Assembly (NCBI RefSeq): GCF_000204645.1
Contig: NC_015422.1
Location: 124,001 to 188,000 of the forward strand
From: Alicycliphilus denitrificans K601
Lineage (GTDB): Bacteria; Pseudomonadota; Gammaproteobacteria; Burkholderiales; Burkholderiaceae_C
Direction of reading: 5' to 3'
DNA length: 64,000 bases
The notes below the pieces were generated by a model. It did no database searches and was not told the origin of the DNA. It worked only from the letters and a program-made list of their open reading frames with translations. Positions 34,278 through 42,881 of the stretch are shown in pieces (the stretch's first letter is position 1; each line of letters begins with the position of its first letter). Made by a program: the position numbers and the translations under genes.

Positions 34278-35199
34278 GGGCTTGTCCTCGTGCGGTGCCG
34301 GCGCTGGCCAGGGGCTTGCGGATGTCGGCCACGCCGTGGCTCAGCACCATGCGGCCGCGCTCCCTGGCCCAGACCGAGAAACGTGCCTGGCGCGCATCGC
34401 CATCGCGCTCGAACCACAGGCGCGCCTGCAGGGTGTCGCCCGGGAACACGGGCGCCGAAAAGCGCGCCGCAATGCTGGCCAGGCGTGCGGGGTCGTTGCC
34501 GCAGGCCATGCGCACCAGGGCGCGTGCGGCCATGCCGAAGGTGCACAGGCCGTGCAGGATGGGCCGGTCGAACCCTGCCGCCCTGGCCGCGCCGAGCTGC
34601 GCATGGATGGGGTTGCGGTCGCCGTTGAGGCGGTACAGCAACGCGGCGCCGGGCAGCGTAGCCATATCCATCGTGGCATCCGGCTCGCGCTCGGGCACCG
34701 CCGGCAGGGCCTGCGGTGCGCAGTCGCCGGGCTGGGCGGGCGAGGAAAATCCGCCGTCGGCGCGGCAGAAGGACACGTGCTCCACCGTGGCCAATAGCTG
34801 GCCCGTGGCGGCGTTGCTGGCGCGGCGCTCGGTCACGACGAGGGCGCCCTTACCGGCCCCCTTGTCCACCACGCGGCTGATGCGCGTCTGGCTCAGCACC
34901 TCGCCTTTGGGCGGCGGCGCCGCATGAAAGCGCATGCGGTGCTCGCCGTGCAGGATCTGCATCCAGTCGATGCCCGTGCCGGGGTCGCTCGCCCAGGCGC
35001 CGGGCGCGCCCACGCAGGCCAGCCACGTGGGCATGACGGACATGTTCTCGCCTTCCAGCACGTAGCGCAGGTTGGCTTCGTCGAGCGGATCGGCGCCCAT
35101 GCCCAGGCTCAAGGCGTAGCGGATGCAGTCATCCACGCCATAGCGGTCGCGCTGGTCGGCGATCTGCCACTGGCGCAGGGTGTCGTAGTCGATGGCCAT
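34264..35199 (-). CDS. MaoC-type 2-enoyl-CoA hydratase (double hotdog)
   Basis: 311 residues with two hotdog domains, as in the hydratase-2 part of eukaryotic peroxisomal multifunctional enzyme type 2. The hydratase-2 motif is complete in the second half: Asp194, Asn196, Pro197, His199 in GDRNPIHA, followed by FDRPILHGLCTFG. These enzymes hydrate trans-2-enoyl-CoA to the 3R-hydroxyacyl-CoA. The start at 35199 follows GGGGAG; the frame remains open upstream only as a shadow of the SDR gene. It is 17 bases downstream of a FabG-like SDR gene with which it forms the two halves of an MFE-2-like unit. A paralogous pair lies at 46.4-48.2 kb. Confidence 0.9.
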   Translation of the reverse strand: MAIDYDTLRQWQIADQRDRYGVDDCIRYALSLGMGADPLDEANLRYVLEGENMSVMPTWLACVGAPGAWASDPGTGIDWMQILHGEHRMRFHAAPPPKGEVLSQTRISRVVDKGAGKGALVVTERRASNAATGQLLATVEHVSFCRADGGFSSPAQPGDCAPQALPAVPEREPDATMDMATLPGAALLYRLNGDRNPIHAQLGAARAAGFDRPILHGLCTFGMAARALVRMACGNDPARLASIAARFSAPVFPGDTLQARLWFERDGDARQARFSVWARERGRMVLSHGVADIRKPLASAGTARGQAHVTA

Positions 35200-35216
35200 G
35201 GATGTGCTCCCCCCGA

Positions 35217-36140
35217 TCAGACGGGGTCCCAGTTGAACACTTCGGGCGAGCGCTCCAGCGGCGTGAATGCGCGCCGCAGCGCGGGCATGGCGCGGTCGGC
35301 CAGCGACTGCGCGTCCCAGCCCTCGCCGCTGTGCACCGACGCCACCGGGCGCGGCTGGCTCATGACCATGACCTCGTTGCCGCGCACCGCGAAGATCTGC
35401 CCGCTGATGTCCCGGGCCGCGTTGCCGAGCAGGAACGCCGCGACCTGCGCCACCTGTTCGGGCTTCATCGACTGCATGCGCTCCAGGCGCTTCTTCTCGG
35501 CCTCGGTCTCGCTGGGCAGGGTGCCGATCAGGCGGCTCCACGCGAAGGGCGCGATGCAGTTGGAGCGCACGTGAAAGCGCGCCATGTCCAGCGCGATCGA
35601 CTTGGACAGCGCGGCGATCCCCAGCTTGGCGGCGGCGTAGTTGGCCTGGCCGAAATTGCCGACCAGGCCCGAGGTGGACGTCATGTGCACGTAGGCGCCG
35701 TTTTCCTGGTCCTTGAAATACGGCGCCGCGGCGCGGCTGACGTAATAGCTGCCGTTGAGGTGCACGTCGATCACGGCCTGCCATTCCTCGCGGTTCATCT
35801 TATGAAAGATGCGGTCGCGCAGGATGCCGGCGTTGTTCACCACGCCGTCGATACGGCCGAAGCGCGTGATCGCCGTCTGGATGATGGCGTTGGCTCCCTC
35901 GGGCGTGGCCACGCTGTCGGTGTTGGCCACTGCCACGCCGCCCGCGGCCGTGATTTCGTCGACCACTTTTTGCGCGGGCCCGGCATCGCTGCCCTCGCCG
36001 CTGCCGCTGGCCCCCAGGTCGTTGACCACCACGCTGGCGCCCTGGCCCGCCAGCAGCAGGGCGGTGGCCCGGCCGATGCCATTGCCAGCCCCCGTGACCA
36101 CGACCACCTTCCCGTCCATGGGGCGTGCTTGTGCATTCAT
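35217..36140 (-). CDS. SDR, (3R)-hydroxyacyl-CoA dehydrogenase of MFE-2 type
   Basis: 307 residues. Cofactor motif TGAGNGIG (about 16-23), NNAG at 102, active Tyr168 and Lys172 in YAAAKLG, and the long C-terminal extension with FAWSRLIG and ERSPEVFNWDPV that marks the dehydrogenase domain of peroxisomal multifunctional enzyme type 2. It would oxidise the 3R-hydroxyacyl-CoA made by the adjacent MaoC hydratase. The start at 36140 has a near-perfect ribosome site (AGGAGG). It is 65 percent or so identical by eye in its core to the SDR at 46.4 kb, but that figure was not computed. It is second in the leftward operon, after a Bug gene. Confidence 0.9.
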   Translation of the reverse strand: MNAQARPMDGKVVVVTGAGNGIGRATALLLAGQGASVVVNDLGASGSGEGSDAGPAQKVVDEITAAGGVAVANTDSVATPEGANAIIQTAITRFGRIDGVVNNAGILRDRIFHKMNREEWQAVIDVHLNGSYYVSRAAAPYFKDQENGAYVHMTSTSGLVGNFGQANYAAAKLGIAALSKSIALDMARFHVRSNCIAPFAWSRLIGTLPSETEAEKKRLERMQSMKPEQVAQVAAFLLGNAARDISGQIFAVRGNEVMVMSQPRPVASVHSGEGWDAQSLADRAMPALRRAFTPLERSPEVFNWDPV

Positions 36141-36165
36141 CTTCGGTCCTCCTGTGCGCTGCGGT

Positions 36166-37149
36166 TCAGGGCTTGATGTTGCCGGCGCGGATCACCTCGG
36201 CCCAGCGCGTGGTTTCATTGCGCACGAATTGGGCGAACTCCTCGGTGCTGCCGCCCGTGGCCGAGCCGCCTTGCTGCGCTATGGTTTTCTGCACCTGGGG
36301 GTCGGACAGCGCCTTGTTGAGCGCGGCGTTCAAGGCCTGCACCGTGGCCGCCGGCGTCTTGGACGACACGAACAGGCCCAGCCATACCGACACGTCGAAA
36401 TCCTTGTAGCCCAGCTCCATCAGCGTGGGAACGTCGGGCAGCTCCGCGCTGCGCTCGCGCGTCGTCACCGCGATGGCGCGCAGCTTGCCCGAGCGCACCA
36501 GGGGCAGGGCGGTGATCAGGTTGTCCACCATGTAGTCCACCTGCCCTCCGACCAGGTCGGTGAGTGCCGGCGATGCGCCGCGGTACACCACCTCGACCGC
36601 CTTGATGCCCGCGCGCTGGTTCAGCATCGCGCCCGCGAGGTGCCCGGACGAACCGCTGGTGGACACCGCCATCGATACGCCGTTGGGGCTGTTCTGCGCG
36701 TAGGCCTTGAGCTCCGCGATGCTCTTCACCGGCAGCTTGGGGTTGACCACGACCACGTCGGGCATGGTCAGCACGCGGATCACCCCGGTCATGTCGGCGG
36801 CCGTGTAGGGCAGCTTGTCCTGCAGCGTGTAGTTGGCGGCATTGGGCCCCAGGCTGCCCATCACCAGGGTGTGCCCGTCGGGCTCGGCGCGCAGCATGGT
36901 CTGGATGCCGATGGTGCCGCCGGCGCCTGGGTGGTTGTCGACGATGACCGGCTGGCCGACGATGTCGGTGAGCGCCTTGGCCACCAGCCGGCTGGTCTGG
37001 TCCAGGATGCCCCCGGGTGAACTGGGCGCCACGATGTGCATGGGCTTGGAGGCCTTGAAAACCTCACCCTGGCTGTGCGCGGACAGCGGCAGGGCCAGCG
37101 ACACGGCTGCAATCACCGGCGCGCCCATCTGAAAAATCCTGCTCCACAT
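36166..37149 (-). CDS. Bug/TctC-type solute-binding protein
   Basis: 327 residues. Sec-type leader ending PLSAHS near residue 26, mature part starting EVFKASKPMHIVAPSSPGGILD, which departs from the common VVPYPPGG pattern of its relatives. Later motifs include RAEPDGHTLVMG, EVVYRGASPALTDLVGGQ, MVDNLITALP and LPDVPTLMELG. The ATG at 37149 follows AAGGAGA. It is the first gene of the leftward degradation operon and is divergent from an IclR regulator with palindromic sites between, so the receptor and the whole operon are probably under that regulator. The ligand should be the operon substrate or its precursor. Confidence 0.87.
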   Translation of the reverse strand: MWSRIFQMGAPVIAAVSLALPLSAHSQGEVFKASKPMHIVAPSSPGGILDQTSRLVAKALTDIVGQPVIVDNHPGAGGTIGIQTMLRAEPDGHTLVMGSLGPNAANYTLQDKLPYTAADMTGVIRVLTMPDVVVVNPKLPVKSIAELKAYAQNSPNGVSMAVSTSGSSGHLAGAMLNQRAGIKAVEVVYRGASPALTDLVGGQVDYMVDNLITALPLVRSGKLRAIAVTTRERSAELPDVPTLMELGYKDFDVSVWLGLFVSSKTPAATVQALNAALNKALSDPQVQKTIAQQGGSATGGSTEEFAQFVRNETTRWAEVIRAGNIKP

Positions 37150-37187
37150 GATTTGTCTCCTTGTTTGTTGAACTACGGCTTGATTTG

Positions 37188-37220
37188 TCCGCTAAGCGGA
37201 TTTATAAAATCGCTTAACGG
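37188..37220. promoter_or_regulatory. candidate IclR operator pair in the divergent promoter
   Basis: TCCGCTAAGCGGA (37188-37200) is a perfect 13-base palindrome, and a related half-copy CGCTTAACGG lies at 37211-37220. They sit in the 229-base gap between the leftward Bug operon and the rightward iclR-type gene, 39 bases upstream of the Bug start. A palindrome of this length in the only non-coding region makes it the best operator candidate. Confidence 0.5.
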
Positions 37221-37378
37221 TCATTACAGGCCGAAAGAATTAGCATGTCAACCATAAAATCCCCGTTTTTCGGAGCCTGAGGGGTTCGTATCCCGTGAAC
37301 CCCCTCTCTCAGACCGCGGCAGGCGGGCCACGCCCGCGCTGCCCCACCCTCCCTTGAGGAAGAGAAAGAAACACCACC

Positions 37379-38164
37379 ATGGCCACTCCAGACAGCGAGG
37401 GTTTCGTCCGCTCATTCGCGCGCGGCCTGCGCGTGATCGAAGCGATGGGGCGCACCGGCGCGCACACGGTCAGCTCGGTCGCGCAGGACACGGAGCTGCC
37501 GCGCACCGTGGCGCGGCGCATCCTGCTCACGCTGTGCGAGCTGGGCTACGCCTGCCCGACGCCGGACAAGGGCTTCCGGCTCACGCCCAAGGTGCTCAGC
37601 CTGGGCTTGACCTACCTGACGTCGCAGCCCTTCTGGGGGCACGCGCAGCGCGTGCTGGAGACGGTGTGCCTGCAGTTGCGCGAGTCCTGCGCGGTCGCGG
37701 TCATGCAGGGCAACGAGGTGGTGTTCGTGCTGCGCATTCCATCGGCCAAGGTGATGTCGCCGCACCTGGGAATGGGCAGCCGCCTGCCGGCCTATGCCAC
37801 GGCGCCCGGCCGCGTCCTGCTCGCCTACCAGGGGGCCGGTTACCAGGACCAGTATTTCAGCCAGACCCCGTTGTGTCCGCTCACCGGACAGACGCAGACG
37901 GACCCTGCCGAATTGCGCCACGAGCTGGCGCGCATCGCCCAGCAAGGCCACGCCTGGGTCGAGGGGGAATATGACGCGCATGTCAGCGGGCTGTCGCTGC
38001 CCATCTACGATGAGCGCCGCAAGGTGGTGGCGGCCTTGGGCGCGAGTCTGCTGACGTCCGATTTCGACCGCGCGCGCGCGGAGCGTGAGATATTGCCGCC
38101 CCTGCGGGCCGCGGCCGAACAGCTGTCCGGCCTGGCGCCGAGCTTCCTGGCGCCGGTGCTGTGA
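37379..38164 (+). CDS. IclR-family transcriptional regulator (PcaR/PobR-like)
   Basis: 261 residues. The opening FVRSFARGLRVIEAMG and the helix-turn-helix ELPRTVARRILLTLCELG, then the effector domain with LPAYATAPGRVLLAY (about 138-152) and LSLPIYDERRKVVAALGASL near 205, fit the PcaU/PcaR/PobR branch of IclR regulators that control aromatic acid catabolism. It is divergent from the Bug-SDR-MaoC-ligase operon. Translation starts at 37379 after AGAAAGAAACACC, a weak purine-rich site. It may sense the acid imported or an early CoA-ester. It ends 19 bases from the convergent MFS gene. Confidence 0.9.
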   Translation: MATPDSEGFVRSFARGLRVIEAMGRTGAHTVSSVAQDTELPRTVARRILLTLCELGYACPTPDKGFRLTPKVLSLGLTYLTSQPFWGHAQRVLETVCLQLRESCAVAVMQGNEVVFVLRIPSAKVMSPHLGMGSRLPAYATAPGRVLLAYQGAGYQDQYFSQTPLCPLTGQTQTDPAELRHELARIAQQGHAWVEGEYDAHVSGLSLPIYDERRKVVAALGASLLTSDFDRARAEREILPPLRAAAEQLSGLAPSFLAPVL

Positions 38165-38183
38165 CCTGCTTGCGCGCCGGCGG

Positions 38184-39425
38184 TCAGCGCCGCAGCAGCG
38201 GCGACGCCGGCAGCATCCTGAACGCCAGCGAGGCCAGCGCCAGCCAGCCGGCGATGGCCAGCAGCACGGCGAGGTAGGGCTCGATGCCCCGGCCAGCGGC
38301 CCAGGCGGCCACGGCGCCGGTGGCCGACTGCATGAGCGCCACGCCCAGGAACATGGACATGGTGTAGAGGGACAGGGCGCGCCCCGTGAGTTCGGGCGGG
38401 TAGGAGGCGCGCACGTCGGTGTACTGCAGCACGCTGAAGCCCCACAGCAGGCCCAGCAGGATCATCAGCGCCACGGTGGCGCCGGCCTGCTGCAGCAGGG
38501 CCATGGCGGCGAACATGGCGGCCATGAGCAGCGAGGCGTTGGCGACCCAGGCGCGGCGGCGCAGCGGGCCCGGGTCCATGCGGCCGAACGCGCCGGGGGC
38601 GAACAGCGAGATCAGCGACAGCACCAGCGCCACGTTGCCGCTGTCCACGAGCGAGAAGCCGAAGCGGTCCATCAGCAGCGGCCCCAGCCACAGGCCGCGC
38701 AGCGACAGGAAGGCCGCGTAGCACGACATGCCCAGCGCCAGGATGCCCCAGGTGTGGGGCAGGGTGAGGAGCTCGGCGAGGCCCCGCAGGGAATCGCCCC
38801 AGCTCTCCTGGGCGTGGGGCGCCCTGCCGGGCAGGGAGGGCTCGTGCACCAGCGCGAAGATGAGCAGCCAGGACAGGGCGCTCAGCACCGCCAGGATGCC
38901 GAAGCCCGTGCGCCATCCCCAGTGCTGCACCACCCAGGCGAGCGGCGTGCCGGTGAGCATCAGGCCCAGGCCGCCCATGCCCAGGCTCAGGCCCGAGAAG
39001 AAGGCGAAGCGCTCGCTCGGGAAATGCCGGGCGATGAACACCGTGCAGGCCAGGAAGGCCGGCGAGCAGCCTATGCCGATCAGCAGCTGCCCCGCCATGA
39101 GCCAGCCGTGGCTGGGCGCCAGCGCCGACAGCGCGGCGCCGGCGATGGACAGCGGGGCGGACGCGAGCACCGTGCGGCGCAGGCCGTAGCGGTCCATGGT
39201 GATGCCCATGAGCAGCTGCGCCACGCCGAACGACAGGCCGAACAGGCCGGCGAATGCGCCCAGCGATTGCGCCGACAGGCCGAAATCGGCCTGCAGGCCC
39301 TGGGCCACGATGGCGGTGATGGTGCGGTAGGACTGGCTCAGCGCGAAGCCCGACAGCAGGGCCAGCAGCATGACCCACAGCGGTTGCGCACGGGAGTGGG
39401 TGGAGGTCGAAGCGGGAACGGTCAC
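38184..39425 (-). CDS. major facilitator superfamily transporter
   Basis: About 413 residues with 12 hydrophobic segments. The MFS signature between helices 2 and 3 appears as LMGITMDRYGLRR near residue 64. There is a central charged loop around HEPSLPGRAPHAQESWGD. It would move a small solute across the inner membrane by ion coupling. No close start codon ATG precedes the first helix, so I chose GTG 39425, 56 bases after the CitE-like gene; longer in-frame starts would overlap that gene. It ends the leftward operon of CoA-transferase, PrpD, Bug and lyase genes, so import or export of the same dicarboxylate is a reasonable guess. Bacterial nitrate/nitrite or sugar specificity is not supported. 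Confidence 0.8.
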   Translation of the reverse strand: MTVPASTSTHSRAQPLWVMLLALLSGFALSQSYRTITAIVAQGLQADFGLSAQSLGAFAGLFGLSFGVAQLLMGITMDRYGLRRTVLASAPLSIAGAALSALAPSHGWLMAGQLLIGIGCSPAFLACTVFIARHFPSERFAFFSGLSLGMGGLGLMLTGTPLAWVVQHWGWRTGFGILAVLSALSWLLIFALVHEPSLPGRAPHAQESWGDSLRGLAELLTLPHTWGILALGMSCYAAFLSLRGLWLGPLLMDRFGFSLVDSGNVALVLSLISLFAPGAFGRMDPGPLRRRAWVANASLLMAAMFAAMALLQQAGATVALMILLGLLWGFSVLQYTDVRASYPPELTGRALSLYTMSMFLGVALMQSATGAVAAWAAGRGIEPYLAVLLAIAGWLALASLAFRMLPASPLLRR

Positions 39426-39480
39426 GGGAAATTGTGGCACGCGCCGGCCGGGGCTGGCGGGCGCGTGCGGACGTGCGGAT

Positions 39481-40344
39481 TCAGGCGCTGCGCCGCTGCG
39501 CGTGCGCGTGGCGCTCCAGGGTCTGCCGCGCCTGCGCCAGCACGGGCGCGTCCACCATGCGGCCGTCGAGCACGCAGACGCCGCCGCCGGCCTCTTGCAT
39601 GGCTTGCTGCACGCGGCGCGCATGGGCCACGGCGGCCTCGCCGGGGTCGAAGGCGGCGTGCAGCACCGGCACCTGCGCCGGGTGGATGCACAGTTTGCCG
39701 CCGAAGCCCATGCGCCGCGCGCGCTCGGCGTCGCTGGCCATGCGCTCGGGGTTTCGCGTGTCCACGGTCACGCCGTCCAGCGGCGCGGCCATTCCGGCGC
39801 GGCGCGCGGCCAGGACCACGGCCATGCGCATGGGCAGCAGCTCGGCTTCGTCCGGGCCGCAGGCCATGCCGGCGTCCACCTGGAAGTCCAGATGGCCGAA
39901 GGCCAGCCGCGCCACCTGGGGCGCCGCCGCCAGCACGTCCACGGCGTACAGCCCGGCCACGGACTCCACGAGCGGCAGCAGCGCGGCTTGCGGCCCCGCG
40001 GCGCGGGCCACGGCCTGCAGGGTCTGCGCGCTCTCGGCCTTGGGCACCACGGCGCCGGCCAGGCCCTGCGCCATGAGCTGCTGGAGGGCCTGCAGGTCGG
40101 TGGCGAACCAGGGCGTGCCCTCGGCATTGATGCGCACCAGCAGGCGCGCGCGCCGCGCGCCATCGAGCGCGGCCACGGCCCCGGCCAGGGCGCTGCGCGC
40201 GCGCTCCTTGTCGGCCGGCGTCACGGCGTCCTCCCAGTCGGCGATCACCATGTCGGCGCCGCTGGCCAGGGCCTTGGGCAGCCGATCGGGCTGGGTGGCG
40301 GGTACGAACAGGAAGGAGCAGGCGTTGCGCACGAGGTCGGTCAT
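39481..40344 (-). CDS. CitE-like CoA-ester lyase (HpcH/HpaI aldolase family)
   Basis: 287 residues, a TIM-barrel lyase of the citrate lyase beta-chain type. It opens with RNACSFLFVPATQPDRLPKAL, then ADWEDAV (about 36), the arginine in LLVRINAEG (about 70), magnesium ligands in PLVESVAGL (about 128) and FGHLDFQVDAG (about 149-159). Stand-alone members split citramalyl-CoA, malyl-CoA or beta-methylmalyl-CoA to a keto acid and acetyl- or propionyl-CoA. The operon also holds a family III CoA-transferase, a MaoC/FAS1-like hydratase and an MmgE/PrpD protein, so a citramalyl- or methylmalyl-CoA type lyase would complete a C5-dicarboxylate pathway (inference). The start at 40344 has a poor ribosome site. 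Confidence 0.85.
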   Translation of the reverse strand: MTDLVRNACSFLFVPATQPDRLPKALASGADMVIADWEDAVTPADKERARSALAGAVAALDGARRARLLVRINAEGTPWFATDLQALQQLMAQGLAGAVVPKAESAQTLQAVARAAGPQAALLPLVESVAGLYAVDVLAAAPQVARLAFGHLDFQVDAGMACGPDEAELLPMRMAVVLAARRAGMAAPLDGVTVDTRNPERMASDAERARRMGFGGKLCIHPAQVPVLHAAFDPGEAAVAHARRVQQAMQEAGGGVCVLDGRMVDAPVLAQARQTLERHAHAQRRSA

Positions 40345-40376
40345 GGCGGGGAGGCGGTCAGGCGTATGGGGACGGG

Positions 40377-41372
40377 TCAGTCGGCGCTCACGCCGGCGGC
40401 CTTGATGACCTTGTCCCAGCGTGCGACCTCGGCCTCCAGGTGCTTGCGCAGGCCCTCGGGCGTGGCCTTGTCGGGCGAGACGAGGTCGGAGCTCAGCTCG
40501 GCGATGCGCTTCTTCACGTTCTCGTCCTTGATCGCCACGTTGAGCGCCTTGGTGAGCTGCTCGATCACCTCCTTAGGCGTGCCTTTGGGCGCGTACATGC
40601 CGTGCCACACCTTCACGTCGAAGCCCTTGAGGCCCTGCTCGTCGAGCGTGGGGAGGTTGGGCATGGACGACAGGCGCTTGGGCGTGGTCACGCCGAACAC
40701 CTTGGCGCGCTTGCCGTCCTGGATCACGGGGGCGGTCTGCGTGGTCTGGTCGCACAGCAGGTCCACCTGGCCGCCCATAAGGTCGTTCATGGCCGGGCCC
40801 GCGCCCTTGTAGGGCACGGTGGTGAGCTTCACGCCGACCTGGTGCATGAACAGCATGCCGCACAGCTGCGAGACGGCGCCGATGCCGGCGTTGGCGAGCG
40901 TCACCTTGTCCTGGTTCTTCTTCACGTAGTCCAGCAGCTCGGGGAAGGTGTTGACGGGGAAGTCCTTGCGCGAGAGCAGGGTCATGGGCACGTCCAGCAC
41001 CTGGCCGATGTACTCGAAGTCCTTGAGCGGGTCGTAGGGCAGCTTCTTGTACAGCGCGGGCGCCGTGGCCATGCCCATGTGGTGGATCAGGATGGTGTAG
41101 CCGTCGTTCTTCGCCTTGGCCACGCGGGCTGGCGCGATGGTGCCGCCCGCGCCCACGGTGTTCTCCACCACCACCGTCTGCCCGAGCGAATGGCCCATGG
41201 GCACGGCCAGCAGGCGCGCCACCACGTCGGTGGGGCCGCCGGCGCTGTAGGGCACGACCAGGGTGACGGGCTTGTCGGGCCAGGCGGCCTGCGCCGCGCC
41301 GGCCAGGCCCAGGGCCAGCAGTGCGCAGGCGCCTGCAACGGCGCGGCGGGTGGTGAGGGTGAAAGACTTCAT
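40377..41372 (-). CDS. Bug/TctC-type solute-binding protein
   Basis: 331 residues. The leader MKSFTLTTRRAVAGACALLALG has a twin-arginine-like TTRRAVAG and ends AAQA; mature start WPDKPVTLVVPYSAGGPTD. Further motifs KAKNDGYTILIH, TVPYKGAGPAMNDLMGGQ, LLCDQTTQTAP and MPNLPTLDEQG. The ATG at 41372 lies 73 bases after the PrpD-like gene. It is the receptor of the leftward dicarboxylate-like operon, placed between PrpD and the CitE-like lyase. The ligand would be expected to be the di- or tricarboxylate that the operon degrades. Confidence 0.88.
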   Translation of the reverse strand: MKSFTLTTRRAVAGACALLALGLAGAAQAAWPDKPVTLVVPYSAGGPTDVVARLLAVPMGHSLGQTVVVENTVGAGGTIAPARVAKAKNDGYTILIHHMGMATAPALYKKLPYDPLKDFEYIGQVLDVPMTLLSRKDFPVNTFPELLDYVKKNQDKVTLANAGIGAVSQLCGMLFMHQVGVKLTTVPYKGAGPAMNDLMGGQVDLLCDQTTQTAPVIQDGKRAKVFGVTTPKRLSSMPNLPTLDEQGLKGFDVKVWHGMYAPKGTPKEVIEQLTKALNVAIKDENVKKRIAELSSDLVSPDKATPEGLRKHLEAEVARWDKVIKAAGVSAD

Positions 41373-41445
41373 GCTTGTGTCTCCAGGGTCATGGGCGCGG
41401 ATGCGACTTCTTGGTTGGAAATGGAAAACCGGCGGTGCCGTATTG

Positions 41446-42831
41446 TCACGCGCCGGCGGCCAGCAGATCACCCACCCGCGGCCACTGCGCCACCTGCCAC
41501 AGGGACGCGACGGCGCTCGTGGCCTGGGCCGTGCCGACGGCGCCGCCATAGGCGGCCAGGCGCAGCGCCTTGGCGGTGATCTCCTCGCGCGAGAGGGTGT
41601 TGCCGGGGTCGCCCTTGGGCTCGTCCACGCGGCCATGCAGCCGGCGGCCGTCCGTGGTCTGCACGGTGACCTTGCCGATCCAGCGCTGCGGGTAGGCGGC
41701 GTCGACCTCGGCGTCCAGCTCCATGCGCACCTTCTCGCGCAAGGCGACAGTGTCCGGCGCCAGGAACTGCGCGTCGAATTCGGTCAAACCCGCATGGCCA
41801 AAATGCGCGGCCAATGCCAGCACCGTGCCCATGGAGAACTTGCTCTGGTGCACCGTGGTGGGCGAGACCACCGGCCCCAGCACGTCGATGGCGCCCTGGT
41901 GCACGTGGCAGGTCACCTGGGCGATGTCGGCGGGCTTGAGGCCGTGCTCGCGCATGACCTGCTGCAGCGCGTCGGCGGCCGGGTGCGTGTGGCGGCACGA
42001 GGCATGCCACTTGAAGCTGGTCTCGGCCGTGGCCCAGCGCCCCACGCCGCCGTTCGGCAGGCCGTCGGTCAGCCTCGCGGGATTGGCGTCGCTGGACATG
42101 CCGGCGGCCATGCCCTGCGCGCCGGTGAAGATGTCCTGCGCGCCGGTGAAGCCGTCCCTGGCCAGGTAGGCCGCCATCAGGCCGGCCGCCGCGGCGTGGG
42201 CCGTGTGCAGCTGCTTGCTGTCGGCAGCGGTGCGCAGGAATTCCCACAGCCCCGCCGACTGCGTGCCGGCAGAGCCGAAGGCGTGCTGCATCTGCGCGGG
42301 CGTGAGCTGCAGCAGGCGCCCCACGGCGGCAGCGGCGGCCAGCGTGCCGGCCGTGGCCGTGGTGTGGAAGACCTTGTAGTGGCTGCGGCCCAGGAACTCG
42401 CCCACGCGTATGCCCACTTCGTAGCCCGCCACGCAGGCTGCCATGAGCTCGGCGCCGCTGGCGCCGATGGCCTGCGCCACGGCCAGCGCGGGCGGGAACA
42501 CCACGGCCGCCGGGTGGAACACCGAGCCGTTGTGCACGTCGTCCTGCTCGGCGAAGTGGCTGGCCGCGGCGTTGGCCAGTGCGGCCATCATGGGCGAGCT
42601 GCTCGCGCCTTGCGCGATGACCTCGCTGGGGCCGCTGGCCGGGCCCTGCGACATCGCGAAGCGCGCGATGCTGGCCACCGGCCGCGCCTTGCAGCCGGCG
42701 AGCACGGAGCCGAACCAGTCCACCCACAGGTCGACGGCGCGGTCCTGCACGGGCGCGGGCACGTCGCTCCACTGCAGCTGGGCGGCGAATTGGGCCAGGG
42801 GGTGGATGCTCACTTGGATTTCTTGCTTCAT
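41446..42831 (-). CDS. MmgE/PrpD family protein (2-methylcitrate dehydratase / cis-aconitate decarboxylase fold)
   Basis: 461 residues covering the whole MmgE/PrpD fold: helical domain with the conserved HFAEQDDVHNGSVFHPAAVV (about 92-111; 20-residue limit reached), HTTATAGTLAAAAA near 158, GLWEFL near 197 and the small lid domain with KWHASCRHTHPAAD near 275. The family includes 2-methylcitrate dehydratase, immune-type cis-aconitate decarboxylase (itaconate producer) and epimerase-like enzymes, so the fold alone does not fix the reaction. The start at 42831 follows GGAGACACC. Placement between a CoA-transferase and a Bug protein, with no methylcitrate synthase nearby, argues against the ordinary propionate pathway. 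Confidence 0.85.
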   Translation of the reverse strand: MKQEIQVSIHPLAQFAAQLQWSDVPAPVQDRAVDLWVDWFGSVLAGCKARPVASIARFAMSQGPASGPSEVIAQGASSSPMMAALANAAASHFAEQDDVHNGSVFHPAAVVFPPALAVAQAIGASGAELMAACVAGYEVGIRVGEFLGRSHYKVFHTTATAGTLAAAAAVGRLLQLTPAQMQHAFGSAGTQSAGLWEFLRTAADSKQLHTAHAAAAGLMAAYLARDGFTGAQDIFTGAQGMAAGMSSDANPARLTDGLPNGGVGRWATAETSFKWHASCRHTHPAADALQQVMREHGLKPADIAQVTCHVHQGAIDVLGPVVSPTTVHQSKFSMGTVLALAAHFGHAGLTEFDAQFLAPDTVALREKVRMELDAEVDAAYPQRWIGKVTVQTTDGRRLHGRVDEPKGDPGNTLSREEITAKALRLAAYGGAVGTAQATSAVASLWQVAQWPRVGDLLAAGA

Positions 42832-42836
42832 TGGTG

Positions 42837-42880
42837 TCTCCAGGGCTTGTGGGGCAAGCGTAGATAGCTATGATTTTTGA
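42837..42880 (-). repeat. dispersed intergenic hairpin repeat, copy 7
   Basis: Minus-strand reading ATAGCTATCTACGCTTGCCCCACAAGCC followed by CTGGAGA, a diverged full copy. It fills the gap between the CoA-transferase gene and the PrpD gene and runs into the PrpD ribosome site. Confidence 0.6.
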
Positions 42881-42881
42881 T

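Noticed and set aside
41446..42831. Assigning 2-methylcitrate dehydratase (prpD) of the propionate pathway
   Set aside because: No prpB, prpC or acnD-like gene lies nearby and the operon partners indicate another acid, so only the family name is justified.
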